Notes: generated by a model not told the origin, from the letters alone. 64,000 nt of DNA from Bilophila wadsworthia ATCC 49260 (GCF_000701705.1 NZ_JNJP01000003.1:1-64000), one strand, 5' to 3'. Shown: positions 25,266 to 34,447, counted from the first letter of the stretch. Translations and numbers: made by a program.

Positions 25266-26549
25266 TCAGCGATTGGGCGGAGTACTGGTCTTGCCGGGCC
25301 AGAGGATTTTGTCCTCTTCGATGGTGAGCTTGCCGGTAACGGAATCAACGAATCCCACGGGAACGAAGCGGACTGTTTTGCCGTCTTCCTTGTAGCCTTG
25401 GCAATTCATGATTTCCACGGCCATGATCTCGCGGTCGTTTGTACCCGGGGCCAGATTCTGGCGTCCGGAAAGGCCATCGAATGACAAGGCGCGCAGGCTT
25501 GCCATAAGGGTGTCGCCATTCATTTCCAGCTTTTGATCTTGGACGTTTTTCATGGCGAGGCCCAGGGCCATCATGTGATCATAGGAAAGCACGCCGTAGA
25601 AGAACGCCTTGGAATTCATGTCCACCTTCTTGCCGATTTTTTTTGAAAACCGGGCGGCGAATTCGTCGAGCGCCTTGCTGGGCACGAGCTTGGTCATGGG
25701 CGCAAGATAGCCGAAGGCACCGTTGATGGCATCGGGCCTTTCATCGGCTGAGGTCATCTCGGCGGCGAAGAGGCTGTAGCCGGGCTGGTTCATGCCGAGG
25801 TTGGTCAGCGTGCGGAAGGCAATGACCGTATCAGGCGTGGGCATGGTGATAAAAATACTTTTGATCCCCAACTCCTTGACCGCAGCCATCCTCTTTTGGA
25901 CTTCCTCGACAGGCGTATTCCGCGAATAGCCGTAGGAGGCCTTCACCTCAATGCCGAGCTTGGCGGCTTCGTTCAAGATAACCGCCGCAGCGCCGGAACC
26001 CCATGCGTCAGTGGTGTGGAACAGGGCGATTTCCTTGATGTCATAATGCTTGGCCACTTCAAGGAGGTAGCCTTCATATTTGGTGCTCGGAGTCACGTTG
26101 CGGTAGTAGTAGGGGAATTCGGTGGGGGAGCTCAGGCTTGCGGCGTTGGCGCCGACGGACACCACAGGAGTCTTGAATTTTTCGGCCTCCTTGGCGATGA
26201 GGACGGCGGGGCCGCTACAATCCACGCCGGTAAGGGCGATGATATTTTGCTTCAGGAGTGACCGGGCTTTTTCGGCTGCGCCTTCCGGCCAGCAATGGTA
26301 ATCGATGACAAGTTCGGGCGGCATGTCGAGTGTGTTTCCGCCGAGCATACCGGAGGCGTTGATGTCCTCGATCGCCATCTTGGCGGCGTGGAGCTCGTAC
26401 TCCCCCCAGTCCGCATGGCGCCCGTCGTGATAGTCGTAAGTGTACATCCCTCCGATTTTGTACTCCTTGGCCTCGCTTTGCATGGGGGTGAAACCGCAAA
26501 GCAGCGAGGCCATCAGCGTGATACCGAGAAACTTTTGGGATCTGTTCAT
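25266..26549 (-). CDS. ABC-type branched-chain amino acid-like substrate-binding protein (orphan)
   Basis: The protein has 427 residues. A signal peptide (MNRSQKFLGITLMASLLCGFTPMQSEA) is followed by a Peripla_BP_6 (LivJ-type) two-lobe binding fold: EYKIGGMYTYDYHDG, AIEDINASGMLGG, ALTGVDCSGPAVLIAKEAEKFKTPVVSVGA and YRNVTPSTKYEGYLLEVA. No permease or ATPase gene is adjacent. It is followed upstream by an NtrC-type regulator and a hybrid kinase with a periplasmic binding domain, and has its own sigma-54 promoter. It could deliver ligand to a transporter elsewhere or to the kinase. The second of two ATGs is chosen for proper spacing to AGGAGG. Confidence 0.88.
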   Translation of the reverse strand: MNRSQKFLGITLMASLLCGFTPMQSEAKEYKIGGMYTYDYHDGRHADWGEYELHAAKMAIEDINASGMLGGNTLDMPPELVIDYHCWPEGAAEKARSLLKQNIIALTGVDCSGPAVLIAKEAEKFKTPVVSVGANAASLSSPTEFPYYYRNVTPSTKYEGYLLEVAKHYDIKEIALFHTTDAWGSGAAAVILNEAAKLGIEVKASYGYSRNTPVEEVQKRMAAVKELGIKSIFITMPTPDTVIAFRTLTNLGMNQPGYSLFAAEMTSADERPDAINGAFGYLAPMTKLVPSKALDEFAARFSKKIGKKVDMNSKAFFYGVLSYDHMMALGLAMKNVQDQKLEMNGDTLMASLRALSFDGLSGRQNLAPGTNDREIMAVEIMNCQGYKEDGKTVRFVPVGFVDSVTGKLTIEEDKILWPGKTSTPPNR

Positions 26550-26596
26550 CATTTCCTCCTTGCCGGGGTATGGCGCCCGGTTTTTGTCTTGCGCAA

Positions 26597-26612
26597 AGCA
26601 AGAAGGATTCCA
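26597..26612 (-). promoter_or_regulatory. Sigma-54 promoter of orphan binding protein
   Basis: On the minus strand TGGAATCCTTCTTGCT matches the -24/-12 consensus TGGCAYRN4TTGCW, with GG and GC exactly 10 bases apart. It lies 48 bases before the ATG and downstream of a sigma-54 activator gene on the same strand. Confidence 0.75.
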
Positions 26613-26705
26613 AAGATCCCCTTTATGATGGCAGTATGTTACCGGCTCTTCTTGACCGGAGCGAATGCGGAAATCCTGGATAAGAAGACGGCGGAACCGC
26701 CGAAA

Positions 26706-26720
26706 TCCTGTTTTTCAGGA
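26706..26720. promoter_or_regulatory. Inverted repeat, possible activator site
   Basis: TCCTG-TTTTT-CAGGA is a perfect inverted repeat about 95 bases upstream of the sigma-54 promoter, just past the activator gene stop. A further ATCCTG half site is at about 26673. It could be an enhancer site or a weak hairpin. Confidence 0.35.
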
Positions 26721-26722
26721 CA

Positions 26723-28138
26723 TCAGCGCGTGAGGCCGTGGCGTTTGAGCAAGGCGTAGAGCCGTGAGCGTGAAAGCCCGGTCACCTCGCACGCCTCCGA
26801 AATGTTTCCCCCTGTCTGATCGAGTATCCGGGCCAGATAACGGCCTTCTTCCTTTTGCCATACCTGTTCGCGGAACTCGGCATAGGAGGGGAGGCCGCTT
26901 TCGGAAACGGAGGAGCCCTTTTCTTCCTTTGGAACGGAAAGCGCGGCTAAGCGCTGCGTTGCGGCATGGATGCGGATGCCTGTGGGCAGGTGTTGGGGAA
27001 AAATGACGGAAGCCCGCCCCGCGGTGAGGACCGAACGCTCCATGGCTCCGCACAGTTCCCGCACGTTGCCCGGCCAGCCGTACAACTGCAACGCCGTAGC
27101 CGTCCCCGTGGCAAGCTGCTTTGCGGGGAGGGCGTAGAGTTCGGAGAAGTGGGCGCAAAAATGGTGCGCCAGAGGCAGGATGTCCTCTTGGCGTTCACGC
27201 AGGGGCGGCAACGGAATGTGAACGGTCTGAAGACGGTAGAAAAGGTCCCGCCTGAAGGATTCTTCCTCCACCATGTGTTCGAGATTTCTGTTGGTCGCTG
27301 CGATCAGGCGGAAATCGCAGGGGGTTTCCTGTGTGGAGCCCACGGGGCGGACGCGCTTTTCCTGAAGTACGCGCAGAAAGACCTTTTGCAGCGAAAGGGG
27401 AAGTTCCCCCACTTCATCAAGGAACAGCGTCCCGCCGTCTGCTTCGGGGATCAGGCCGTTTTCACGTGTAATCGCACCGGTGAAGGCGCCGCGTACATGC
27501 CCGAACAACAGGCTTTCGGCAAGGTTCTCGGGAAGGGCCGCACAGTCCACGACGATGAAGGGACCGTTTTGGCGGCCGCTGTTTTCGTGGATGGTTCGCG
27601 CGAAAACCTCCTTGCCTGTCCCGGTTTCCCCGCTGAGCAAAACGCAGACATCGCTGTCGGCACACTGGATCACGGATTCCAGGCAACGGCCGATGGCCGC
27701 GCCCGATCCGACAAGCCTGTTTCGCTTCAAAGGCGTTGTCCGCTGGCCGGAAGAGGAGAGCTGGGGACCACAGCGGTTCTGATGATAAAGGAGCGCCTGC
27801 TCCAGAGCCGCGAAAACGGTGTCGAGCGAGTCGTCCTTGCGGATGAAGTCCCATGCCCCTGCCATAAGTGCCTGTTCCAGCCAGTCACGGTTGTCGTGTC
27901 CCGTGATCACGATGACTTCAGGGTGCCCTTCGTTGCCTAGGAGCAGGGGAAGGAGGGACAAGCCGTTGCCGTCCGGCAGGCTGATGTCCAAAAAAACAAT
28001 GTCGAACATGCCGGCACTGGCTTCTTTCGCTTCGCACGCCGAGGCGGAGAGCATCACCTCATGGCCTTGGCGGCTACAGGCACGCTTGAGCACGTAGGAG
28101 AACGTTTCATCATCGTCTATGACTAAAATGCGCGCCAT
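26723..28138 (-). CDS. NtrC-family sigma-54 response regulator
   Basis: The protein has 471 residues. The receiver domain (1-120) has the DDD acidic pocket and phospho-Asp in FLDISLPDGNG. The sigma-54 AAA+ domain (about 138-375) has Walker A GETGTGKE, the sigma-54 contact loop GAFTGA, Walker B GGTLFLDEVG and NVREL. A Fis-type helix-turn-helix lies at the C-terminus (NISEACEVTGLSRSRLYALLKRHG). The ATG at 28138 has AGGA at good spacing; the one at 28144 is too close. It overlaps the end of the kinase gene by 16 bases, so they form a pair. The likely target is the sigma-54 promoter just downstream. Confidence 0.93.
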   Translation of the reverse strand: MARILVIDDDETFSYVLKRACSRQGHEVMLSASACEAKEASAGMFDIVFLDISLPDGNGLSLLPLLLGNEGHPEVIVITGHDNRDWLEQALMAGAWDFIRKDDSLDTVFAALEQALLYHQNRCGPQLSSSGQRTTPLKRNRLVGSGAAIGRCLESVIQCADSDVCVLLSGETGTGKEVFARTIHENSGRQNGPFIVVDCAALPENLAESLLFGHVRGAFTGAITRENGLIPEADGGTLFLDEVGELPLSLQKVFLRVLQEKRVRPVGSTQETPCDFRLIAATNRNLEHMVEEESFRRDLFYRLQTVHIPLPPLRERQEDILPLAHHFCAHFSELYALPAKQLATGTATALQLYGWPGNVRELCGAMERSVLTAGRASVIFPQHLPTGIRIHAATQRLAALSVPKEEKGSSVSESGLPSYAEFREQVWQKEEGRYLARILDQTGGNISEACEVTGLSRSRLYALLKRHGLTR

Positions 28139-30585
28139 ATCCATCTTCCTGTCTTGGGTTGCAGAGCGCGGTCCACGGCCTCTTTCAGCCGTTGCGGATC
28201 AAATGGCTTCACGAACCGCTGTATGTCCTCGTCAGCTCCCATATGGCATGATTGCGCGTCATGCATGGCCGAACAGCTGCTGCAAAGAATGATCGGCATC
28301 CGGGGAAAACGTTTCCGCACAAGGCGGGCAAAGGCGATGCCCTGTATACCCGGCAGTTTTTGATCCGTAATGACGAGAGCCGGATGCATCCCCTTCTCGA
28401 ACAGGGACAGCGCCGTTTCCGCATCAGCGGCGGTGACGACGGAAAGCCGCATTTGGTTCAGCAGCTTTTCAAGAAGATAGAGTATGCCCGGATCATCGTC
28501 CACAACGAGGATTTCCCCGGCTGTGCCGCCGGGCGGCGCGGTGCGGGGTTGGCCCGTGGGGAAACCGTTTTCAACCGGCTGCGGGATGGAATCGACGGGC
28601 GATACCGTTTCGGAGAGGGGGGTGCCGGTTGCTTTGCCAGCATCATCCCGTTCGGGAGAGGGAAAATCATGCGGCAAGAATACGGAAAAGAGGGCCCCGC
28701 CGCAGGGACGGTTGGCCACGCGCACCGCTCCCCGGTTACGCTGGACGAGGCTGTGGACTTGCGCGAGCCCAAGGCCGCTGCCCCCGTTTTCCTGTTTTGT
28801 AGTAAAGAAGGGATCAAAAATGAATTCCATGAGCCCCGACGGGATGCCTTTCCCGGTATCGGAAATGTCTATGCGGACATAGCTGCCCTCGGCAAGCTCG
28901 TCTCCGGAACGGTGCCGCTCCACGGCGTAGAGCCCGGCGGAAACGGTGAGCTCGCCTCCATCCGGCATTGCCTGGATGGCGTTGAGGCACAGGTTGAGGA
29001 GGACTTGGTGCACCTCAACGGATACGGCCCGGATACGCGCTTCGGGACAGGCGTTGCGCACGTTGAGGGAAATGTGGGGAGGGAGTTGCGGCTGAAGCGT
29101 TTCCGCGCATTCCCGTATCAATTTCGACACAAGCGGCGTTTCGGAACGGGCATCCAGCGTTTTGGTGCTGTCGGTCATGCGGATCTGCTTCATGAGATCT
29201 TTGCCGCGGACAGTGGCATCAAGGATATGCAAAACGTCCTCGTAGGCCGGGTTTTCCCGTGGAATTTCAGGCAGGGCAAGCTGGGCGCAAGCGGCGATTC
29301 CTCCGAGGATATTGTTCACGTCATGGGTGATCCCTCCCGCCATGCGGCCGATGGCCTCCATACGCCGCTCGAGCTGGCTGCGGCGTTCAAGGGCGTTCGC
29401 TTGGGCCAGCACAGCTTTTTCCTGTCTGAGCAGGGATTCCGAACGCTGTTTCACGCGGAGCAGATACATGAGCAACAGGATGATGCCGAAAAGGACCAGC
29501 ATGACGGTCATCGCAGGCAGCAAAGCGGCCCGGTGCTGCTCATAAAACGAAAGGGGGCGGTTGATGATGACCGAATCCGGCGGAAGGTCGCTTTCGCTGA
29601 TGCCGTACAGTGTCAGCACGGCATGATCATAAATGAGATACGGGGACGGTTCATGCAGCAGCGGGATGGCATCCGGTGGCGTGCCGCCGAGAACGGACAG
29701 GACCATGTGCGCGGCATGTACGGCGTGGAATTCGTTGAATTCGCATTGGCCTGCCAGCACCCCTTTGCCGAGCTGGCCACTCCACGGGGAATACATGGGC
29801 AGGTCGGTCCAGCTGCGGAGCTGTTGCAGGCTTTCCTTCATGGAATAGCTTTGGCCGTCGGCTGTGCGGTAGTAGCCGAAGTTCAGGAGCACCGTATCCC
29901 GGGGCAGTTCTTCAAGAGCTTTTTGCATGGCCTGTGCGGGCAGTGCCGCAAGAGTCCGGACGGCAATGCCCGGCTTCATTGCCGCCAGTTCCGGGGCCGC
30001 TTGGCGCAATGCCGTACGGGCGGACGTCGTGTCGCCGCAAATGATGGCCAGATGGCGGGCTTCCGGGTGGACGAGGGGGATGGATTCAAGGATGCGGTGG
30101 ATGGAGAAATTTTCCAGAATGCCGGTATAGTGCGCCCGGCGTTCGGCAAGCTCTGCGGGAGGATCCGCGATGCCGCAAAAGACGACGGGGACGCCAGGGA
30201 AAAGGCGGTTCCCGTGGGCGAGCATGAAGTCCAGCGCGTCGTTATCCGTTACAATGATGGCTTTGAGGGATACCCCGGCGTATTTTCGGGCAAACAGGCT
30301 TACGAGTTCGTTATCCAGACTTCCGGGAGGATGGCGTTCATAGTCGAGATATTCGCAATGCAGGCGTATACGGAAGCCCGTTTCCGTATTTTCAAGCTCT
30401 TCAGAGATCCGCTTTATGATGTTGTATTCCCAGAAGTGGCCGGAATGAAAAGAATTGATGATCAAAACTTCGGCGGGGGGCAAAGGTGCCGTCCGCTCCG
30501 CCACATCAGCAAAGGCCATCGCCTGTGCCGCGAAAATGGCGCAGAACAGGCAGATACCTTTGGCGAGGGCGGCAAGCGGCTTCAC
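28123..30585 (-). CDS. Hybrid sensor histidine kinase with periplasmic ABC-binding-type sensor domain
   Basis: The protein has 820 residues. A signal/anchor (1-26) precedes a periplasmic domain (about 30-350) of the ABC_sub_bind type (LIINSFHSGHFWEYNIIKRISEEL, IIVTDNDALDFML, VVFCGIAD). One membrane helix (about 357-376) leads to HisKA with phospho-acceptor His421 (GGITHDVNNILGG). HATPase follows (NLCLNAIQAM, DTGKGIP, GSGLGLAQV), then a C-terminal receiver with Asp in LVITDQKLPG. It senses an extracytoplasmic ligand and phosphorylates the downstream NtrC-type regulator. The start is a GTG with GGAG seven bases before it. Confidence 0.92.
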   Translation of the reverse strand: MKPLAALAKGICLFCAIFAAQAMAFADVAERTAPLPPAEVLIINSFHSGHFWEYNIIKRISEELENTETGFRIRLHCEYLDYERHPPGSLDNELVSLFARKYAGVSLKAIIVTDNDALDFMLAHGNRLFPGVPVVFCGIADPPAELAERRAHYTGILENFSIHRILESIPLVHPEARHLAIICGDTTSARTALRQAAPELAAMKPGIAVRTLAALPAQAMQKALEELPRDTVLLNFGYYRTADGQSYSMKESLQQLRSWTDLPMYSPWSGQLGKGVLAGQCEFNEFHAVHAAHMVLSVLGGTPPDAIPLLHEPSPYLIYDHAVLTLYGISESDLPPDSVIINRPLSFYEQHRAALLPAMTVMLVLFGIILLLMYLLRVKQRSESLLRQEKAVLAQANALERRSQLERRMEAIGRMAGGITHDVNNILGGIAACAQLALPEIPRENPAYEDVLHILDATVRGKDLMKQIRMTDSTKTLDARSETPLVSKLIRECAETLQPQLPPHISLNVRNACPEARIRAVSVEVHQVLLNLCLNAIQAMPDGGELTVSAGLYAVERHRSGDELAEGSYVRIDISDTGKGIPSGLMEFIFDPFFTTKQENGGSGLGLAQVHSLVQRNRGAVRVANRPCGGALFSVFLPHDFPSPERDDAGKATGTPLSETVSPVDSIPQPVENGFPTGQPRTAPPGGTAGEILVVDDDPGILYLLEKLLNQMRLSVVTAADAETALSLFEKGMHPALVITDQKLPGIQGIAFARLVRKRFPRMPIILCSSCSAMHDAQSCHMGADEDIQRFVKPFDPQRLKEAVDRALQPKTGRWIWRAF

Positions 30586-30677
30586 GGTGAATCTCCAAAG
30601 AAGAGCGTATGTCCTATGATTCTAAGGGAGTCCGCTCTGTAACTCAAGGGAGGGCGTCAAGCGCGGAGGAGAAAAAC

Positions 30678-30821
30678 ATGCCCGCCCCTTCTGCCAATGA
30701 TTCGAAACGGCCTTCCGCCTCTGCCGCTTTGGACCTTACGCCGTATACGGATAAGGATCAGGAAATCGCGCGGGACGCCGAAACGCCTGTGAAGGCCTTT
30801 TATACCGTTAGGGGGTTTTGA
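30678..30821 (+). CDS. Hypothetical 47-residue protein
   Basis: A short frame beginning MPAPSANDSKRPSASAALD and ending KAFYTVRGF, with a strong GGAGGAG ribosome site eight bases before the ATG. I recognise no family. It is hydrophilic and has no signal or membrane helix. It ends 14 bases inside the 3' end of the convergent MATE gene, so it may be a truncated relic of a longer gene or a genuine small protein. Confidence 0.4.
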   Translation: MPAPSANDSKRPSASAALDLTPYTDKDQEIARDAETPVKAFYTVRGF

Positions 30822-32166
30822 GCATCGATTTGAAGTTCCAAATGAAAATCGCAAATACAATGGCGGAGCCCAGGACGTCGGCGATGCATTCCGCATAAAG
30901 CAGGCCGTCCGTCCCGTAGCCGAGCCTGGGGAGGATGAAGCAGAGCGGGAGCAGGATGACGAGCTTGCGCATCATGGCCCCGAGGAGGGAGAGCTTGGTG
31001 CGCCCCAGCGCCATGAATGTGCGTTGGCAGGCGTAGAGGACGCCGATGAACATCATGCCCCCGAAGTATATGCGTATGGCGGGGATGGTGATTTCGATGA
31101 GCCGCTGGGAATCGGTGAACGGCATGATGAAGGTCTTGGGAAAGAGCAGGATGAGCCAGCTTGCGATGGTGGTAAAACCGAAGGAAAAGGCCAGGATGAG
31201 GAAAAAGGTCTTCTTCACGCGTTCGGGTTTGCCCGCGCCGTAGTTATAGCTCATGATGGGCACGGCGCCTTGGCACAGGCCGTCCGCTGGCAGGCGCAGC
31301 AGTTGCTCGATGCTGAACATGACGGTCATGGTGCCGACGTAGTAGTCGTTGCCGTATTGCTGCATCCCGGCGTTCATGACCAAGGGGACGATGCAGTCCG
31401 TCACTTGGACGAAGAACGGGGAAAGGCCGAGCAGGATGACGGGCACAAGTTCCTTGAGGTCCAGCCGCAGGTATTGCCTGCGGAAATGCAAAATCGTGCG
31501 TTTGCCAAAGAAGAAGGCGAAGATCCAGACGGCACTGACGGCCTGGCTGCAAATCGTGGCGAGCGCCGCGCCTTTGCAGCCCATATCGAGGCCGTAGATG
31601 AATATCGGATCGAGGATAATGTTGAGGGCCGCCCCGATGAGGACGGTCATCATGCTCGTCTTGGCAAAGCCCTGGCAGGAAATATAGTAGTTCAGGCCCA
31701 GCGAGAGCTGCACAGCCGGGGTGCCGAGCAGGTAGAGCGAAAAATAGTCGACCGCATACCCGATGGTCTGTTCGCTTGCCCCGAACATGAGCAGCATCGG
31801 GCGCATGGCCCAGAAGCACAACACCGTGAGCACGACCGACATGGCGAGGAGGAACACGCAGGCACTGCCGAGGATGCGCTCGGCTTTTGCATTGTCGCCG
31901 CGCCCCATGGCGATGGATGCGAGCGGCGCGCCGCCCATGCCCGCGAGGAAGGAGAAGGACGAGATGATCAGGATGATGGGGAAGGCGACGCCGAGCCCGG
32001 CCAGCGCCAGTGGGCCAATCTCCGGTATCCTGCCGACGAAAATGCGGTCGACAATGTTGTAGAGGAGGTTGACGATCTGTGCAAAAATGCTCGGGATGGC
32101 GAAACGTAAAAGAAGCCTGCCGAGGGGTTTCGTTGCCAGTTCGCTGGAGGGGTCCGCGTGAGCCAT
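30808..32166 (-). CDS. MATE-family multidrug/sodium antiporter
   Basis: The protein has 452 residues with twelve membrane helices in two MatE halves. The N-terminal LGRLLLRFAIPSIFAQIVNLLYNIVDRIFVGRIPE matches the DinF/NorM/MepA-like opening, and the second half starts near FFGKRTILHFRR. It exports cationic or aromatic compounds using a sodium or proton gradient. AAGGA lies eight bases before the ATG. It follows a TetR-type gene on the same strand by 147 bases, which suggests that regulator controls it. Confidence 0.9.
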   Translation of the reverse strand: MAHADPSSELATKPLGRLLLRFAIPSIFAQIVNLLYNIVDRIFVGRIPEIGPLALAGLGVAFPIILIISSFSFLAGMGGAPLASIAMGRGDNAKAERILGSACVFLLAMSVVLTVLCFWAMRPMLLMFGASEQTIGYAVDYFSLYLLGTPAVQLSLGLNYYISCQGFAKTSMMTVLIGAALNIILDPIFIYGLDMGCKGAALATICSQAVSAVWIFAFFFGKRTILHFRRQYLRLDLKELVPVILLGLSPFFVQVTDCIVPLVMNAGMQQYGNDYYVGTMTVMFSIEQLLRLPADGLCQGAVPIMSYNYGAGKPERVKKTFFLILAFSFGFTTIASWLILLFPKTFIMPFTDSQRLIEITIPAIRIYFGGMMFIGVLYACQRTFMALGRTKLSLLGAMMRKLVILLPLCFILPRLGYGTDGLLYAECIADVLGSAIVFAIFIWNFKSMLKTP

Positions 32167-32313
32167 GAGGCATATCCTTTTTTGAAACGTTGCCGGCGGC
32201 GGGAAGCCGGGCTGTGTGAGTGGGCCGGATAGAGGCAAAAACCGGAGACCCCGGCGTTATTGACGGACGCCGGAAGCTGTTCGGCCGCTTGCCGATTCAT
32301 GGAGACGTTAGGC

Positions 32314-32949
32314 TTATCCCGTCAGCCGGGAAAAGAAATTGCCGATGAAGATATCGACGGGTTTGATGTTCAATTCCAGATTGGCCCGCTGCAGGGCCCC
32401 CTCCCAGCCGTACCAGAAGAAGGCCGCCGTAGAGGCGCAGTCCAGTTCCGGGGATATTTCTCCAGTCTCTTGGGCACGTTTGAGGCCGTGCGCGAAAACA
32501 TCCTGCCACTCCGCGAAGACGGCGGAAAGCTGCTCGCGGAAGTTTTCCGGCAACGTGTTGACCTCCTGCGCCAGCTTTCCGGCCAGACAACCGGAACGGC
32601 AATCGGTCCGCGCCATCTCGTCCCGCACTTCGCCGACGAAGGCCCGGAGGCTGCCCAGAGGGGACAGGGACGTGTCAGAGAGGCAACGCTCCAGCTTTTG
32701 CGTGATGGAGAGCCTGTAGCGGTCTATGAGTTCCGCGCCGAACCCTTCCTTTGTCTTGAAATAGTAGTAGAAAGAACACCTCGAAATACCCGTGCGCTGC
32801 AATATCTCGTCGACCCCCACTGCGGAATAGCCTTTTTCCGTCAGCACTTCCGTCCCGACGTGGACCAGCATTTCCCGGGTCAGCAGTTTGTCGCCGCGTT
32901 GCTTGGGCGGGCGGCCACGGCCTTTGGCGTCTTGCGCGTGATTTTGCAT
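32314..32949 (-). CDS. TetR-family transcriptional repressor
   Basis: The protein has 211 residues. The N-terminal helix-turn-helix (KGYSAVGVDEILQRTGISRCSFYYYFKTKEGFGAELI) is preceded by a GRGRPPK arm. The C-terminal ligand domain has a cysteine pair (TDCRSGCLAGKLAQEV) like the NemR/AcuR type of electrophile sensors. A 16-bp palindrome overlaps its promoter. It probably represses itself and the downstream MATE exporter until a reactive compound modifies or binds it. The ribosome site is weak. Confidence 0.9.
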   Translation of the reverse strand: MQNHAQDAKGRGRPPKQRGDKLLTREMLVHVGTEVLTEKGYSAVGVDEILQRTGISRCSFYYYFKTKEGFGAELIDRYRLSITQKLERCLSDTSLSPLGSLRAFVGEVRDEMARTDCRSGCLAGKLAQEVNTLPENFREQLSAVFAEWQDVFAHGLKRAQETGEISPELDCASTAAFFWYGWEGALQRANLELNIKPVDIFIGNFFSRLTG

Positions 32950-32959
32950 GGATGATTTT

Positions 32960-32975
32960 TAGACTGATCTGTCTA
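32960..32975. promoter_or_regulatory. TetR-type operator
   Basis: TAGACTGATCTGTCTA is a near-perfect 16-bp palindrome resembling the NemR box TAGACCN4GGTCTA. It lies 11 bases before the TetR gene start. A -35-like TTGCCT lies just upstream and an A-rich -10 just after, so the site would fill the spacer. Confidence 0.7.
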
Positions 32976-33170
32976 TAAAGGCAATAACGGAAGGGATTTT
33001 TCTCTAAAAAGTGTATATCCATATGTATTGTAAAGAAATTATCTCTCTATGTGCCCCGTGCGGAACGATCCGGAAGAGCCGCCTTATTGCCGGAAAGGAA
33101 TACCTATGCCGCAGCCAACGCGGTACATTCTTTAGGTGAGGGACAGTGGGGCGGCGAATGCCGTACCCGG
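32976..33170. other. Gap between TetR gene and terminator
   Basis: No gene is seen. It is moderately AT-rich near 33000-33050, consistent with promoter DNA for the TetR gene. Confidence 0.4.
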
Positions 33171-33210
33171 AAAAAAGCCCCTTCCGATATGCTCGGAAGG
33201 GGCTTTTTTC
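33171..33210. terminator. Bidirectional terminator
   Basis: AAAAAAGCCCCTTCCGA and TCGGAAGGGGCTTTTTT form a long stem with a short loop, with A- and T-runs on both sides. It serves the AraC gene on the minus strand and stops plus-strand transcription as well. Confidence 0.88.
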
Positions 33211-33287
33211 CGTTTTTTTGAGTGATCCCACCGCACTCCCACCACTCAGGGGAAAGGCGCGGGGGAGGTGCGCAAGCGCCGCCGTCC

Positions 33288-34190
33288 TCAGCGCATCCTC
33301 ATCACGTCCCTGTGCGGCGGTTCGCCAAACAGCCGCTTATACTCCCGGTTGAACTGCGTAGGGCTCTCGTAGCCGACGGCCAAACTCGCGCTGGAGGCAT
33401 CCTTGCTTTCCGTGAGCATGAGGCGCTTGGCCTCGTACAGGCGCAGCCGCTTGTGGAACTGCAACGGGCTGAGCGTCGTCACTTCCTTAAAATGGCGGTG
33501 GAACGTGGAGGTGGCCATGTTTACCTTCTGAGCCAGCTTGTCGACCTGCAACGGTTCCCTGTAATTGTCCCGCAGCCACGTGATGGCTTGGGCGATCTGA
33601 TTGCTCTGGGTGCCGAGGGTGTTCAGTCGGCGCAGGAATTCCCCTTGGGGGCCGATGAGCAGGCGGTAATGGATTTCGCGGACAATGAGCGGCCCGAGTA
33701 TGGGGATCTGCTCCGGTTTCTCGAGAAGCTCGACGAGGCGCAGGAACGCATGTAGGATATCGGGATCAACGTCCGCGACGGAGAGCCCCTTGTAGGAGCA
33801 GGCCCCGGTCGCGCAGGGCGGCGGGACTTCCGCCGCGAGCCGGGTGATCAGGTACTTGTCCAGATCAAGGCACAGCGCCAGAAAGGGCCGCTCAGGGCTG
33901 GCATCCGTGACGTAAAAGGAGCTCGGCATGTCCACCCCGGCCACGAGGCACTGGTTTTCGCCGTAGCAGTACTCCTCGGAGCCCAGCATGGTCCGCTTGG
34001 AGCCTTGAATGATCACGCTGACGGAAGGCTTGGAGAAGCAGGTTTCAATCCTGTTGGCTTCATGCCGCCGCGTGATGACCAGCCCTTCGATGTCCATCGG
34101 ATACTTCCCGTGCTCGGGCGCCCGCTGGAGCAATTTCTCTTTCAAAAGGCTGGCGGTTCTTGCCGTCTCTCCACTCCCCGTTTCCATCAT
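33288..34190 (-). CDS. AraC-family transcriptional regulator (AraC_N/YqhC type)
   Basis: The protein has 300 residues. The N-terminal AraC_N cupin-like domain (about 25-185: EGLVITRRHEANRIETCFSKPSVSVIIQGSKR) is followed by two C-terminal helix-turn-helix motifs (VDKLAQKVNMATSTFHRHFKEVTTLSPLQFHKRLRLYEA and ASLAVGYESPTQFNREYKRLFG). The relatives I know, such as E. coli YqhC, control aldehyde-reductase and redox genes. It is divergent from the exported CMD gene. A 39-bp element in the shared promoter recurs upstream of the flavodoxin gene at 39.5 kb. Confidence 0.92.
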   Translation of the reverse strand: MMETGSGETARTASLLKEKLLQRAPEHGKYPMDIEGLVITRRHEANRIETCFSKPSVSVIIQGSKRTMLGSEEYCYGENQCLVAGVDMPSSFYVTDASPERPFLALCLDLDKYLITRLAAEVPPPCATGACSYKGLSVADVDPDILHAFLRLVELLEKPEQIPILGPLIVREIHYRLLIGPQGEFLRRLNTLGTQSNQIAQAITWLRDNYREPLQVDKLAQKVNMATSTFHRHFKEVTTLSPLQFHKRLRLYEAKRLMLTESKDASSASLAVGYESPTQFNREYKRLFGEPPHRDVMRMR

Positions 34191-34286
34191 ATGGCATAAT
34201 CCTCTGTTTTTGCATGGAATAAAGAAAAATCCTTTTCAGGGTTCGGTTTTTTGATACCACACTCCGACCTCTTTGGGTAGCACCGC

Positions 34287-34325
34287 GAGAGAATCAGGCA
34301 AGAATAAGAGAGGATCGTATCTTCT
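34287..34325. promoter_or_regulatory. Shared regulatory element, copy 1 (candidate AraC site)
   Basis: The 39 bases match 39337-39375 at 30 positions without gaps. Core words ATCAGGCA and ATCGTATCT are spaced 21 bases apart, two helical turns, as expected of a two-headed AraC-type site. It lies between the AraC gene and the CMD gene. Confidence 0.65.
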
Positions 34326-34447
34326 GTTCTCCATTAGGGAGCGTATGGTGCACCCATAGGGAAATCACGCCATGCCCGCAGCGTTTTCCCTTCCGGCCTC
34401 GGGTATCCGGGCCGCTTTCAACGCATTGACATGATGGGAGGTCGCAT

